Positions 34,826-45,513 of a DNA stretch of 64,000 nucleotides are shown piece after piece. Below the pieces are notes generated by a model that searched no databases, had not been told where the DNA came from, and worked only from the letters and a program-made list of their open reading frames with translations. The stretch is taken from NCBI GenBank assembly GCA_030144725.1, contig JASKMD010000017.1:6691992-6755991 (forward strand), given 5' to 3'. This stretch comes from Haematococcus lacustris. Its lineage: Eukaryota > Chlorophyta > Chlorophyceae > Chlamydomonadales > Haematococcaceae. The position numbers and the translations under genes are program-made. Position 1 is the first letter of the stretch. Each line of letters starts with the position of its first letter.

Positions 34826-36688
34826 ACGCGGCGCAGTGTGCCCCACGCGACATTGCGACCTTGTGCATCAAGTCCTGCCGTGCGTGTGCTGTGCTTTTCC
34901 GTGTCTGCAGGCGCCAGTGGCAGTGGGCAGCAAGTCCAGGGGCAGGGGCAGGGGCAGGCTGCCAAGGTAGTGATTGCCGAGAGGCGCCAGGTCATCAAGG
35001 CTGGCCTGCGTGGCCTTGTGAAGGCAGCCCTGCCTGATCTCAGCCCCGCACAAGTCGACGCCATTGTGGCTGAGATTAACAAGCGTATGACCATGGGCAG
35101 CAAGCAGTGTGTTCTGGCAGCAGTCCTGTGCCTGTCAGTGTTGCTTTCCTCTTTCCTAGGCCAGCCCAGTCCAGCCCAACCCACCCAAGACTTCCCAGCA
35201 GCAGGTCCAGCCCCAGGCCCCCCTCCCCCACCTGACCCAGCCTGCCCTCCCTATGCCCACCCCCGCGTTGCCACACGCACCTCCCCCCGCACAGCAGCCG
35301 CCCCAGCCCAGCTGCCCCCCCCAGTGCAGCTCGACATCTGGGACCCACAGCTGCTGGCACAGATCAAGAATGCCATGCAGCTGCTCACCAAGGCCAGCGT
35401 TCTTGAGCACCTGATGCGTGGCCCCCACCACCCCGGCATCAAGCTGCTGCCCGGTGAGGTGGCGGTGTTTGAGCAGCCCAGCAGCGCTTGGCCGGTGGCA
35501 ATGCTCCAGCAGCTGGATGAGGTGCACCTGACAGGGGATGGCAACTCTCTCAACGCCAACGCCACCACCATCATCACCAGCATCCAGGAGTTCTACCGGC
35601 ACCCGGGGCGGTTCATCAACAAGTGGGGCAAGACGATGGGGGTGGTGGGGAGTGGGTTCAGCCGGGAGGTGAAGAAGCGCTTCCCCCAGCTAGTGCTAGG
35701 CCGCCTAGACTACAGCCAGCCGGACCCACAGCACAAGTGGCGCTTGCCGGCCAACAGCGTACTGCGGCAGCCTTGGTGGAAGGAAGAGGTAGTCATGCAC
35801 AGGAGGCTGCTGGGCCTGCCGGCCACGTGGCGGGAGGGACAGGACTCCATAGGGAAGGGGGGGGCAGGCAGGCTGCCTATAGAGTTTAGGGTGCGCTATG
35901 TCTTGTTCGTGAACCGCAGCCTAGAGGGCTGTCAGACAGCCCCCCACGCCAAACCCCATGGCAACAGCCACCTCCCTCGCACCTGCCCGCGCCCCTTCAC
36001 CATGCTCCCCATGGTGGGGGTGCGGGCCAGGCATTTCGTCATTGATGACAGAGTGCTGCATGGGGTGTTGACTGACCTGGGCATGACCACCCTCACAAGG
36101 GACCAGCTTCAGGCAGACAGCCTTCCTCATTGGCAGAAGTTCATCCAGTACAGCCAGCTGCAAAACAGCGGGTGGGACTTTGCGCGCAGGGTAGAGACTG
36201 ATGGGGTCAGCGTCAGTGTGCACTTCGTGCGCAACCAGGTAGTCAAGGAGCCAGTGGAGCCGCCTTGCATAGGGCGTGAGCTCACAGCCACCAGTGACTT
36301 CAGCGCAGCCACCCACATAGCAGTTGGGGTGGACCCAGGCGTCACACAGGCCATCAAGGCAGCGCATGCACAGCGGGACCTAGTCACAGGTCAGGTGGTG
36401 AGGCAGTGGGAGTGGGAGCTGACTAAGGGGCAGCTGAAGCATGACAGCGGGCTTACCAAAGCCAAGCAGGACACAGCCCGCTGGTCCACTGCCATCCAGC
36501 CACAGCTGCAGCAGCTGGCAGCTGCCACCCCAGCTGGCACCACCATGGACAGCCTCTAGGCCCACATCCTGGCCCTAAAGGCCGCCTGGGACGCACTGTG
36601 GGAGGAGTACCTCAAGCCACGCTGGCGCCGGCAACGTTTGGGGCTGCACCATGCCCAGGATCGTGTCATTGAGGCCTTCTGCAAGAAG
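34728..36688 (+). pseudogene. Fanzor-like copy F2, N-terminal two thirds
   Basis: Second subfamily of the TnpB-like gene. Proposed exons: 34728-34782 (MSPKRNCKRPVSPAPSAA), 34911-35084, 35160-36688, with GT-AG introns and matching phases; the 75-nt intron 35085-35159 is in frame and stop-free. Long open frame with a Pro-rich linker, LDIWDPQLLAQIKNAMQLL, EVHLTGDGNSLNANA, RPFTMLPMVGVRARHFVIDD, RuvC-I HIAVGVDPGVTQAIKAA and LTKGQLKHDSGLTKAKQDTA. One stop (36557-36559, SL*) precedes AHILALKAAWDALWEEYLKP, which continues in frame to a donor at 36688. The RuvC-II/III part is not downstream: the next sequence is unrelated, then a LINE tail. Copy F3 at 40.7 kb may be its separated 3' part. Least decayed N-terminal region of the family here. 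Confidence 0.8.
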
Positions 36689-36929
36689 GTATGACCTGAC
36701 CTGACAAGACTACTCGGGATCACTGATTAGAGAGCTGAGAAGAATGTAGAGACATGTAAGGATGGATCTTGGCCACTCGATGTCTGAAGCGCGCTACTTC
36801 CAGAGTACGAAAGCATCAGCGACAGCCACTAAGCAGCCACTACCACTGTCGGAATAGATTCTGGCCTCCGTCGCCAGCCATGTATACTGCTGCCCCGGCT
36901 AAACTCTAACACTCCTCACAACCTCCCAA

Positions 36930-37290
36930 CCCCTCTCGCACGAGCCTGACTAGGTTCAGGTTAGGCAACAGTGGTCTGGGGGTGGAGAAGGCTCGGTTTG
37001 AAGGGGTAACTTTCATTGATCGCACATGCACCAGATGCACAGAGGGGGTAGTGGATGACGCCATGCATTTCATCTTTGAGTGCACTGCCACGAGTTCCAT
37101 CAGGTAGCAACCGGAGTTTGCCATGACTTTACAGAACAATATTGAGAACTCGCATGACTTCATGTTGAGCCCATGTGCACCTTTGTTTGTGCACCTTGCT
37201 TTTAAGTGCGTTACAGAAAGTCCCGAACCCCTAGAGGGGGAGGGCGGCCTAGCAGCCTAACGGCTGACGGCTTAAGCGGTGTAAGCCACA
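36930..37290 (+). pseudogene. 3' end of non-LTR retrotransposon with zinc knuckle
   Basis: Reads RFRLGNSGLGVEKARFEGVT, then RTCTRCTEGVVDDAMHFIFE and C, giving the C-x2-C...H...C knuckle seen at the end of many LINE ORFs. The 3' tail 'gaaagtcccgaacccctaga' matches the inverted copy at 24845-25230. 5'-truncated, no RT motifs. Confidence 0.65.
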
Positions 37291-37390
37291 TCATCAGCAT
37301 TGACACATAAGATAAACAAATGCAACAGATCTGAACAGATGACAACAAAGCTGTGATTCATTCCATGGTTGTTCGTCACTGTGACCGGGT

Positions 37391-38763
37391 CTAACGATGA
37401 CAGGGTCCAATGCCCAAGTGCCTGCGTGCTACACCACGCGACAAGGACCACCGCCTTCTCATCACCTTCTGCCCTGACCCGGCACTGGTGGCAGGATGCT
37501 GTATTGCGTCAGCAACAGGCTTGGCTGCGTCAGTGTCATCACGACTGCCACCAGGCTGGCGATCTGCAGGCTGCGCTGAGGTTGCCTCCCCCAGGGCGTC
37601 ACTGCTGCCAGTGATCACCGGGCCAGATGAGGGGCTGCCAGTTGCATGTCCATAGCTGCCGGGTTGTGTGGCCGCAACAGCTGTTGCTGGCAGAGTCAGG
37701 GCGGTGGCACTGCGCCGAGAGCCTGAGGCGCTGAACTCCGCGCTGCTTTCCTCGCTGCTCTCCTGTATCGGCAGCACGTTCTGCAAGAAATAGTCGTCGT
37801 CAGCCACGTTCCCCTGCGGTCGCGATAGGTGTTGGCAGCAGCGCGGACAGTTGGTCACGCCTATGTGTTTTCCAGTCGCGCCGCTGCTTGCCAAGTAGGT
37901 GACAAGGGATGCGCGTCAAGAGCCTAGTGCCACTCACTGGGATGTAGAACTGGCACACGACCACATGGCACGAGAAGTCCGGTGCTTGCGCCATGCCGCA
38001 GCCAATGTTTGAAGTAGACGCCCACACGAGCTGCATGGACACACCATCCAGGTCAACAGCCACACGGAGGCAGGGGCGTGGCCCACTACTGGCATCAAGC
38101 TTGCAATGCGTGATGTGAGCTTATGCCACAAATCCCTTGCCTGTGTGAAGTCCCCGACATCTTGGAAGCTTTGCTGGTTATCAGCCCATGGAGTTGCAGT
38201 GAACCTGGATTTGCACATGCACAGAGTGCCAGCTACCATCTGCAGGGTAGCACCCAGTTGCCTTAAGCTGTGCAGCACTGCAGCCCCAGCATTGCTGCCA
38301 GGACCAAAGCTGCAGCGTGGCCGCACCTGTAGCTGTCCACCTCGTTGTACCAGGACTGTACAGCTGGTACGCACGACTGAGGCTCCATCCTGAACCCAGA
38401 GGAGAGACAGACAGCAGACCATGGCCTCAACACCATGGCTGTCCTCCTTTTAACAAGAGGAATGGGCACCTGCTCTGAACTGACCACACACGTGAGTGAG
38501 CTCTCATGCTGTGCTCAAACGCGACCTCCATGCAGTTCCATTGTAGCAGCAGTCCTCTACCAGCAAGGTGATGTGCAGGGTACACAGCAGACACCCACAC
38601 ATGCATGGATGCTGGTCAGGTTGCGGTGGCCTGCACCAACCACAAGGAGCTGACACTCATACCTGGCAGGGGTGTAGAATTCGTGATACAGGGTTTCACC
38701 CAGATCGGCGTCATCTGAATGGCTCAACCCACACGCGCCTGCAGCAAGCTGACGAGCGTGTGC
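37391..38763 (-). CDS. CAP/SCP (PR-1-like) domain protein, N-terminus missing
   Basis: CAP proteins are usually secreted; PR-1 members bind lipids/sterols. Five exons join in frame: 38663-38763, 38337-38399, 38141-38204, 37938-38030, 37391-37813. They read AHARQLAAGACGLSHSDDAD, LGETLYHEFYTPA, VQSWYNEVDSYR, FQDVGDFTQ, LVWASTSNIGCGMAQAP, CHVVVCQFYIP and GNVADDDYFLQNVLP. These match the CAP order: HS...GE(N)L, WY.E, H/DFTQLVW...GCG, VVC.Y.P, GN. The CAP glutamates (GET, NEV) are present, as is the second His-like position as Asp (DFTQ). A GC donor (38139-38140) follows FTQ. A Ser/Ala-rich tail ends at 37391 inside dispersed repeat C. The first CAP helix and signal peptide were not found upstream, where a Fanzor relic begins at ~38950, so the gene may be 5'-truncated. 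Confidence 0.82.
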
Positions 38764-38949
38764 CTGCACATAAGCAGTGCTGCAAACATCTGGCTGGGCT
38801 GCATAACTGCAATGAGTGCTGTCATGTCTTTGTTTGCATTTGCATTGTGAGTAAACCTCTGCTGAACCAGCAATGACCACCCTGACAGATAGGTCTGAAT
38901 CCACTATGTAAGTCACTCAGTGAAAGCCGTGAAAACCCAAGTTGCTTGA

Positions 38950-39240
38950 AAAGGTCACTGCTGGCCACCCAAGGCACAGCAGGAGCAGTCTGCTGCAGCA
39001 CAGTAGTGTGTGCCCCCATTCGAGCTGTCATTAGCTTACAATTAGTGCATGCAGGTCATGCCAAATCTAGACCATAGCCTTCATGGGTCAGGCAATGGTG
39101 TAGGTGGTAGGTGCCTGTGCACATGTGCATGTGCCATGTGCATGGGAACACGCCACACAGCCCCATAACACCATTCTGAGTTGTCCCTAGTGATCCCTAG
39201 TGGCCCGACTCGAATGGAGGCTCTAGTGAATGACGAGGGA
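38950..39240 (+). mobile_element. Fanzor 3' end relic, variant subfamily
   Basis: 'gccacccaaggcacagcagg' to the stop-like 'cacagtagtgtgtgccccc' corresponds to the ORF C-terminus. It is followed by a diverged 3' block (CATGCCAAATCTAGACCATA ... GTGTAGGTGGTAGG ... CCATTCTGAGTTGTCCCTAG). Shares this variant with 41311-41540. Confidence 0.65.
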
Positions 39241-39940
39241 GCTGAACTAACAATGCACCCCAAACCAAATGTAACAGTTGTTCTGCTGAGCCAGTATGCA
39301 TGCTACGTTCTGGTTGAAAGCTGCTGAAACTGCCAGAACTGCAGGGAGTCTACCTGGGCTGCAGTAGCAATGCTTGCGTCCCATACAAGGGGACTTGAGC
39401 TGTGCCTGCATGAGGAGTGCGGACAGGCATACTTGAGAGTCGGATGCAGTGAACGCGATGTTGCAATGGCGTATGAACACCTCTGCGATGCCCAGCTCAA
39501 AATGAGACACTGCATTTACATTGCAGTTTTGTAACGCACCGAATCCGGAACTCATTTGCTAGGGCTAAGACGGCGTCCTCATCTGGGCAGGTCGCTGAAA
39601 CTGCGTGTGCACGGGGAGGTTGTACTGCACACTCTGATCGGGCGGGCTGCTTTTCTGATAAAGCTAGCCCTAACCTTGAGCGATCAGCAGCACTAGCCAC
39701 ACAGCTCGGGCCAATGTCTTGGTGTCGGTTAACGTCGGCATCGCTGCGATTGTTGAGCAGCGGGATGCGTGCAAGTGTAGAAGATGCTAAGCTCGCCCTG
39801 TTTGTGCAGTCATGGCCGTTTGTACTGTTCGGAGGTTACTCTCTACACCTTCTTCATGGGTCCCTTCTGAAGACGGAGTACATGCGGGGCCTCTTTCGGA
39901 AGACGGAGGGGCCCCTTTCTGAAGTGGGTTGCAGATTCCG
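39241..39940. other. No recognised gene
   Basis: Only short, unconvincing ORFs. Contains a small internal repeat 'cttctgaagacggag/cttt.cggaagacggagg' near 39870-39910. Confidence 0.35.
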
Positions 39941-40160
39941 GCCAACAAAACTCACTCAACAAGGAACGACATGTTTGCCTGTGGGTAATCTCACTCAGCT
40001 ACTCCAATCAAGTTGAAGCATCCTCGGTCGCACCCTTGATGACTACAAACCCCACATCGGTGGCACTCTTTCCTGGGGCTAATCCCCCTTGACCACTGGG
40101 CACCTCATCAAAACTAACAACTTGATGCTTTGTAAGGCTGACAGCCTGTGTAAACTACTA
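39941..40160 (-). repeat. Dispersed repeat A, inverted copy
   Basis: Reverse complement of 34030-34242, with minor changes. Confidence 0.75.
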
Positions 40161-40194
40161 GGGCCTACGCATTGTTGCGGGCCCGTCCATCTGT

Positions 40195-40405
40195 GCCTTC
40201 ATCCAGCTTCGGGGCCTTTCCTTGAGCTTTGCGGCTTACCGGCTGCGGAGGGTGCTGGGGAGACGGGGCGCTTGCAGTTCCTTTTCGGGGACATCACAAG
40301 GACTGCGCAACACCATCGGAGCGGAGTGGCCGTGCTGGGGGGTGCATCAGGTCGCCGTCCAACCGGAGGGCCGGCAACCGAAGTGGGGCAACCGGAGTGA
40401 TTTCC
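40195..40405 (-). repeat. Dispersed repeat B, inverted copy
   Basis: Reverse complement of 34620-34825, including the sequence around the F2 first exon, but not followed by the rest of the gene. Confidence 0.75.
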
Positions 40406-40724
40406 ATTACGTATGGATTCAACAGCACGGAACGCGACTCATTGTTGCAGATTCAAGTCAGGCCGTCCTGTATCCCTATCCTCCTGTGGAGCGAAAGTCC
40501 CGAAACGCGGAGAGTGTTGCTAACTATAACTGATTGTGACTACTTACTGGTTTGGAGGGCGTCACACCCTCTTTACATTCGGGGTTCCCAGATAGGTTAG
40601 TGTGGTAATCTGCCACATGATCCTCTTGACTACAACCCGGTCATATCACATCTTTAAGCCATCATATTCAGTCATGTGACCTATTCCTCAGCAAGTCATA
40701 TGATCGGTCGCGCCCTAGTGTCTC

Positions 40725-41310
40725 CAGCTCAGCAGTGAATGGCCAGCAGCCCTGTGAGGAGGAGCTGGACCATGAGCAGCCCACCAGGCGTGCAGACTGG
40801 AAGCCCGCAACAGGGCAGGTGAAACACCGCCTGCTGCGCCCAGCCTGGAGCCAGCAGCGTGACCAGCCAGTGAAGGGCATGATGTGGTGCCCGGTAGTAG
40901 CCCCCCACAAGCCCCCACAGGCCCCATGCAGCAGCCAGGCAGCCACACAGCCAGCAGCCTCAGAGCAGGGGCCCAACACTCCCCCGCCAGCCAAGCGCAG
41001 CAAGCGCACCGAGACTGAGCAGGCAGTTGAGCCCATGCAGCCCACCAAGGGCAAAGGCAAGGGCAAGGGCAAGGGTGCCAAAGCCAAGCTAGCACTACAG
41101 CCAGGCAGGTGGCTGGACCAGGACTGAAATGCAGCGCTCAACATGCAGCGTATGAAGGAGAGCAGGTGGCGTCCACTGGAGCTGTGCTGGTGGCCGGAGC
41201 AGACGGCTCTTCTAGCCAAGGGCAAGGAGTACCCAGGCCTGGGCTACAAGCGGGTGCGAGTGCGGCTGCGGCCACCAAGGCCCAGCAGCAGCAACAGCAC
41301 CCTGCTGCGA
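40725..41310 (+). pseudogene. Fanzor-like C-terminal pseudogene (copy F3)
   Basis: Starts abruptly at SSAVNGQQPCEEELDHEQPT. Continues with VKHRLLRPAWSQQRDQPVKG, MMWCPVVAPHKPPQ, PAKRSKRTETEQ, a Lys/Gly-rich linker, then RWLDQD, stop (TGA), NAALNMQRMKESRWRPLELC and KGKEYPGLGYKRVR, after which the frame shifts. RuvC-I and the VDEH glutamate are absent, and the RuvC-III motif is interrupted by the stop. Could be the detached 3' part of F2. Confidence 0.8.
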
Positions 41311-41540
41311 CACAGTAGCGTGTGCCCCCTTTTGCTTCAGCTCACAATGAGCGCATGCAGGTTATACCGACTCTAGACTTTAGCCCTCAGGGGTCAGGCA
41401 ATAGTGTAGGTGGTAGACACTCGTGTGCCTTGTGCCATGTGCATGGGTATACTCCACACAGCTCCTTAACGCCATCCTGAGTTGTCCCTAGTGGTCCGAC
41501 TCAAATGGAGGCCCTAATGAGGGACGATGGAGCTGTAGTA
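41311..41540 (+). mobile_element. Variant 3' block after F3
   Basis: 'caggcaatagtgtaggtggt' and 'ccatcctgagttgtccctag' identify the variant subfamily. Confidence 0.6.
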
Positions 41541-42014
41541 CAGTGTAGGGTTTGAAATTGGGTCATACGCATTTACTGATTGACTGCATTTATTTAAGGA
41601 CATCGCTTCTTCCTTTAGCGCACCCGCCCACGGCATCATGGCATAGCATGGCATGGCACCAATGTCGAACAGCTCAAAAGCTCGGCAACTTGTCTGGCTG
41701 GAGCTGAAACTTGTGGCCTGTGCTTAAGGTTCAGTGCCATCCAGGCACAAATGTGTGCTTGCAAGCAAAATTCTGCCTTGCAAGAACAATGTGTCCTTGC
41801 ATACCAATCAGCTGCTGTGCATGACTGGGCCACCATGCGCACATAGGTGAACCGAGTGATGCTCATGCGCATTCTCATGCCGCTATGTAATTGCTGTGTT
41901 GCTCCAGCCACAAGCGTCCCGGTGCAGCCTATTGCAACATGTGGCCATTGTTCAGCGGGCTCCTTTTACTCCGCCCTTGTGTCGATGCTCCCGCTAGGCT
42001 GACATGGGAGGTGC
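41541..42014. other. No recognised gene
   Basis: No coding or repeat feature recognised. Confidence 0.35.
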
Positions 42015-42278
42015 TGTGTTGCTCCAGCACCTAGGCCCTCAACCTTGAGCCTTCATTGCAGTCGAACACACTAATTGTGGATCACTACAAAACGGTGTTT
42101 TTGTCTGTGGTGTTCCCATCACATGGCATGCTCACGGCCTATACATGGCATACACATGGTCATGGTCGCCTACCACCTACAGCATTGCCTGACCCCTGTG
42201 ACAGGGCTATGCGTAGAGTTGGCATGACAAAACATGCACTAATTGAAAGCTGATGACAGCTCAAAGGGGGGGCACACA

Positions 42279-42975
42279 CTACTGTGCCACAGCAGGCTGC
42301 TGTTGCTGGGCCTTGGGTGGCTTGTCTCGCACCCGCTTGTATCCCAGGCCAAGGTACTCCTTGCCCTTGGCTGGCAACTTCCCCTGCTCTGGCCACCAGC
42401 ACAGCTCCAGTGGGCGCCACTTGCTCTCCCCAATGCGCTGCATATTCAACGCTGCATTGCAGTCCCTGTCCAGCCACCTTCCTGGCTGTGGTGCTGGCTT
42501 TGCCTTGGCAGCCTTGCCCTTGCCCGTTGCGGGCTCAGCTGCCGGCTCAGCCTTGGTGCGCTTGCTGCGCTTGGCTGGCAGGGGAGTGTTGGGCCCAGGC
42601 TCTGAGGCTGCTGCCTGTGTGGCCTCCTGGCTGCTGCGTGGGGCCTGTGGGGGCTTGCGGGGGGCCACTACCGGGCACCACATCATGGCCCTCACTGGCT
42701 GGTCACGCTGCTGGCTCCAGGCTGGGCGCACCAGGCAGTGTTTCACCTGCCCTGCTGGGGGCTTCCAGTCTGCAGGCCTAGTTGCCCTGCGCTTGTTCAG
42801 CTGCCTCTCACAGGGCTGCTGGCCATTCACTGCTGAGCTGACCCGGCTGGTGCGGTGCTCATCCACAAGCACCACCCTGCCCCGCTGCTGGTTTGTGCCC
42901 CTGGGCCTGCACACCACCTTGCAGCAGGCACGCAGCACCGCATCAGCACCCCAGCCCCCCCTTGTGTCCGTGTCC
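42279..42975 (-). pseudogene. Fanzor-like C-terminal half (copy F4), open frame
   Basis: Uninterrupted from GGWGADAVLRACCKVVCRPR through VVLVDEHRTSRVSSAVNGQQ, RPAWSQQRDQPVRAMMWCPV, RKPPQAPRSSQEATQ, PAKRSKRTKAEPAAEP and RWLDRDCNAALNMQRIGESK to ...QQQQPAVAQ stop. It has no internal stop, unlike F1, so it is the best-preserved C-terminal half. RuvC-I is missing, so no complete nuclease is encoded. The shared SSAV in place of a CxxC pair is clear here. The linker lengths match F1. Confidence 0.85.
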
Positions 42976-43061
42976 CCACTAACCCACCACTCCCTCGTCT
43001 GCCCATGCACTACCATGCACCATACTGCCCGGGACGTCTCGTATCGCCGTAAACCGCACCA

Positions 43062-43140
43062 TGGCGGAGTCTTTGGTCGTAGCTGCGGACCGTGCGTTTG
43101 TAGAGTAGGACTACGACAAAGCAGTGCAAGGCTACACCGA
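43062..43140 (+). pseudogene. SGT1-like TPR N-terminal fragment
   Basis: ATG at 43062 reads MAESLVVAADRAFVE, TAG, DYDKAVQGYTD, which resembles the first TPR helices of SGT1-type co-chaperones (A..AF...DYD.A...Y). The frame has a stop, and the match ends at the TSD of the Fanzor element. It lies antisense at the 5' terminus of that element. Short, so the family call is tentative. Confidence 0.45.
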
Positions 43141-43155
43141 TGTGTTGCTCCAGCA

Positions 43156-43900
43156 TGAGTGCACAACTGTGCCGCTACGTGCGCTTGCCCAGCCTTTTTG
43201 CAACAGCTTGCAGGGTATTGTGCAAGGCCTGTGGATCAGCCGCCTGGCTGCCCAGATCCTGGAGGTCGCTCGCCTTGACCTACAGGCAGCCAGCAGCAGC
43301 ACCACCCGCCTGTCAGTCACCAGTGGTGCAACTGCCTTGCCAGCACCTGGCACCGCCCTGCTCCTGCTCTGATGTCTGTTGGGGCTGGCCTACGCCTGCT
43401 AGGCTTCCAAACACCGACAGTTAGTCCATCTGCCAGGGAGCCCGTGTCACCTGCCAGGAGCCCATGCCCCCTGTGACAGGTGTGACCTGCGAAATGCAGG
43501 CTTGCGCACAAATCTAGGGGCCCCACGATGAGGCTGTAACCACCCTCCAACACACCCTATGGGGTCCCTAACACTCCCTACGCAGGCACCATGCTGCCGT
43601 TAGCCTGGAGCCATCTGGTGAGGGCCCTCTAGTGCTGCCGCATGCTGCTCCCCCGCCCCAGCTCAGGCCCTGCCTCCTGGCCATCTGAACAGGCAGTGCT
43701 GGGCGCACTGGCAGCACCCAGAGCGCAAGGGGCGAGGGCAAGCCAGCCACGCAGCTAAGCACCTGTGTAACAGCTGCCACCCTGTGTGACCGCCTGTGTG
43801 ACGGCGGCCACTAGAGATGTGTGACAAGCCAGCCTAGCCCAGCCCAGCCCAGCCCCAGGCAGCCAGAGCGCCTAAACCCACCAGCCACCGCCCCACCAGC
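43156..43900. other. No recognised gene
   Basis: A plus frame from about 43160 to 43372 (LAAQILEVARLDLQAASSST) is open and looks helical, but has no family match by eye. Otherwise nothing seen. Confidence 0.3.
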
Positions 43901-43904
43901 CTAC

Positions 43905-44190
43905 AAAGGCAAGGGCAACGCTGCCCAGCGCAGCCCTGGGCATCTGGGCAAGTGTCGCTGCCGGGCTGCAACTAGCCCTCAGCCTCAAGCGTGCAGGGGA
44001 GGCCAAGTTCCGCTCAACAGCGCTGTGCTGGAGGCTAACTGCCAGGCTGGGCTGGCAGGAGAGCTGTGCTGGCGGCAGGGCAGCTAGCTCTGGCTGCAAG
44101 GGAAGAGAGCACCCTGGCCTGGATTTAAAGTAGTTGTTAGGACGCCCGCCCAAGGCACAGCAGTGAAAGCCTGGAGCACAGTAGTGAGTG
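43905..44190 (+). pseudogene. Ancient Fanzor C-terminal relic
   Basis: 'gagctgtgctggcggcaggg' ... 'agagcaccctggcctgga' ... 'cgcccaaggcacagcag' ... 'gcacagtagtgagtg' aligns with the final ~150 bp of the Fanzor ORF (ELCWWPEQ ... YPGLGYKR ... PPKAQQ ... stop) with many changes. A related relic is inverted at 52690-52830. Confidence 0.55.
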
Positions 44191-44260
44191 CTGAGCAACA
44201 TCAAGCCTGCATTATCTCTTAGTAATAAGAGCATGTGTGCTGTGCCAAGGTCAGGGTTAG

Positions 44261-44341
44261 GGGGCAGTGTTGATCTCGATGCCTAAGTTCCTCCCTCGGG
44301 GGGTCAGGGAGGAGCTTAGGCATCGAGATCAACACTGCCCC
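44261..44341. repeat. Perfect 27-bp hairpin with 27-nt loop
   Basis: Arms 44261-44287 (GGGGCAGTGTTGATCTCGAT...) and 44315-44341 are exact reverse complements. Parts of the loop (TCCTCCCT / AGGGAGGA) can pair too, giving a stem of about 35 bp. Sits just after the ancient Fanzor relic. Confidence 0.85.
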
Positions 44342-44793
44342 AGCTGATGTGGTGCTAGGGCCTATGCTATGTTGATGCAGGCCTAGCTGCCCCTGCCCAC
44401 CCCTAGTAGCCCAGGCAACAAGGTCAACACTGTCACAGTTGCCACTAGAGAGCATCAAGGGGCGATGCTTATGTAGATGCTGGATGCCATACATGCACCA
44501 TGCAGCTGCCACCTGGACGAAGATGTTAGCATGAGCATGTATGGTGTGAGGCAGGTGTGGAGCTACTCAATGCTCAGGCCAACATAGAGCCCCTGAGTGC
44601 TGTGTCCCTCATCAGCTTTGCCCCTGGCACTGCCCCTGCAGCAACTCAAGCTTGGTGTCACATTGTGCGGCCAGTGGGGCTCATAAGGCCCCTTGCTCAT
44701 GAGGCCCCATGCTCATGAGGCTGTGGCAGGCTGTGAGAGGCTGTGCCAGGTTGTGGCAAGCTGTGGCAGGTTGTAGCAGAAGAGCCCACTCAC

Positions 44794-45273
44794 CCGCCGC
44801 AGGCCCCGCTGCACCTCCTCTGCCGTCATGTCCTGCAGGTCAGACAGGCTGGCCTCGCCCCTCAGGTACTCCAGGAGCAGCTCTGCGGCCTCGCTGCTGG
44901 TGTCGGAGCCTGACCCTCCCTCCCCCCTGGCCTCCCCGGCCTCCTCGCTGCCCAGGCTAGTGCTTGACTGCCAGCTGTCGGTGTCAGGGCCCCAGCGGTA
45001 CCGCCGCCCCATGCCACGCAGCAGCTGCACACGCTGCACTCCAAAGATGCTAAGCTCCAGGACTGCTGCAAACTTTAACGCTTGGAGCAGCAGACGCACA
45101 GCTCCACGCCGCCGTCTCACCCACACACTGGTGTCATGTGCCTCTGCACTGCAACTGCTTAGCTGGGTTGCTGGGTTGGAGGGGGTAGATGTTGCTGGGT
45201 TGGCATCAACAGAGGGCTGCTCCGTGCTCCCGGGGGCTACTAGTTGGACGACGTGGTTCTTCTGCATCGGCAA
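44794..45273 (-). CDS. Hypothetical protein, first exon
   Basis: Open frame from ATG 45273 (MPMQKNHVVQLVAPGSTEQP) for 160 codons to a strong donor (CGG|GTGAGT, GT at 44792-44793). Contains a basic helical stretch VWVRRRRGAVRLLLQALKFA followed by an acidic Ser/Gly-rich segment and ELLLEYLRGEASLSDLQDMT...EVQRGLRR. Codon choice (GC-rich third positions) is gene-like. Following exons were not found toward 44000, where repeats begin. Family not recognised. Confidence 0.45.
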
Positions 45274-45390
45274 GGACTATGTTGAGTTCGTGACGGCGTG
45301 TGGACCGACCCGATGTGAAGTAGCCTGCGCACTAGCAGCGGAGTATATAAGGTTGCGTGCGTCAGGCTTACTTAATTACTTGTTTTTACT

Positions 45391-45513
45391 ACAGCCCTCA
45401 TGCAACACCAAAATTAATCATGAGTTGTAATCAAATACAGGCTGCGAGATCATTATTGTAAAGGCTACTGACAGTGTGCCTACTGCCCACTTCAGCTCAG
45501 CCTTCTGGTGTGA
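45391..45513 (+). repeat. Copy of RPP0 3'-UTR segment
   Basis: Inverted relative to 1549-1672, about 80-85% similar by eye, including TTGTAAAGGCTACTG. The upstream 'agtatataagg' (45342) could be a TATA box or part of the copy's flank. Confidence 0.7.

Larger units (their letters stand above)
42030..43140 (-). mobile_element. Fanzor element F4, 5'-chimeric, 15-bp TSD
   Basis: Identical 15-bp copies TGTGTTGCTCCAGCA flank it (42015-42029 and 43141-43155). Minus orientation: the 3' block 42030-42278, the Fanzor C-terminal half 42279-42975, then unrelated sequence to 43140 that includes an antisense TPR/SGT1-like fragment. This 5' end differs from all other copies. Confidence 0.8.

Noticed and set aside
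34030..40405. A composite transposon with A/B as terminal inverted repeats
   Set aside because: Repeat order is A-B...A'-B', not A-B...B'-A', so they cannot be the ends of one element.
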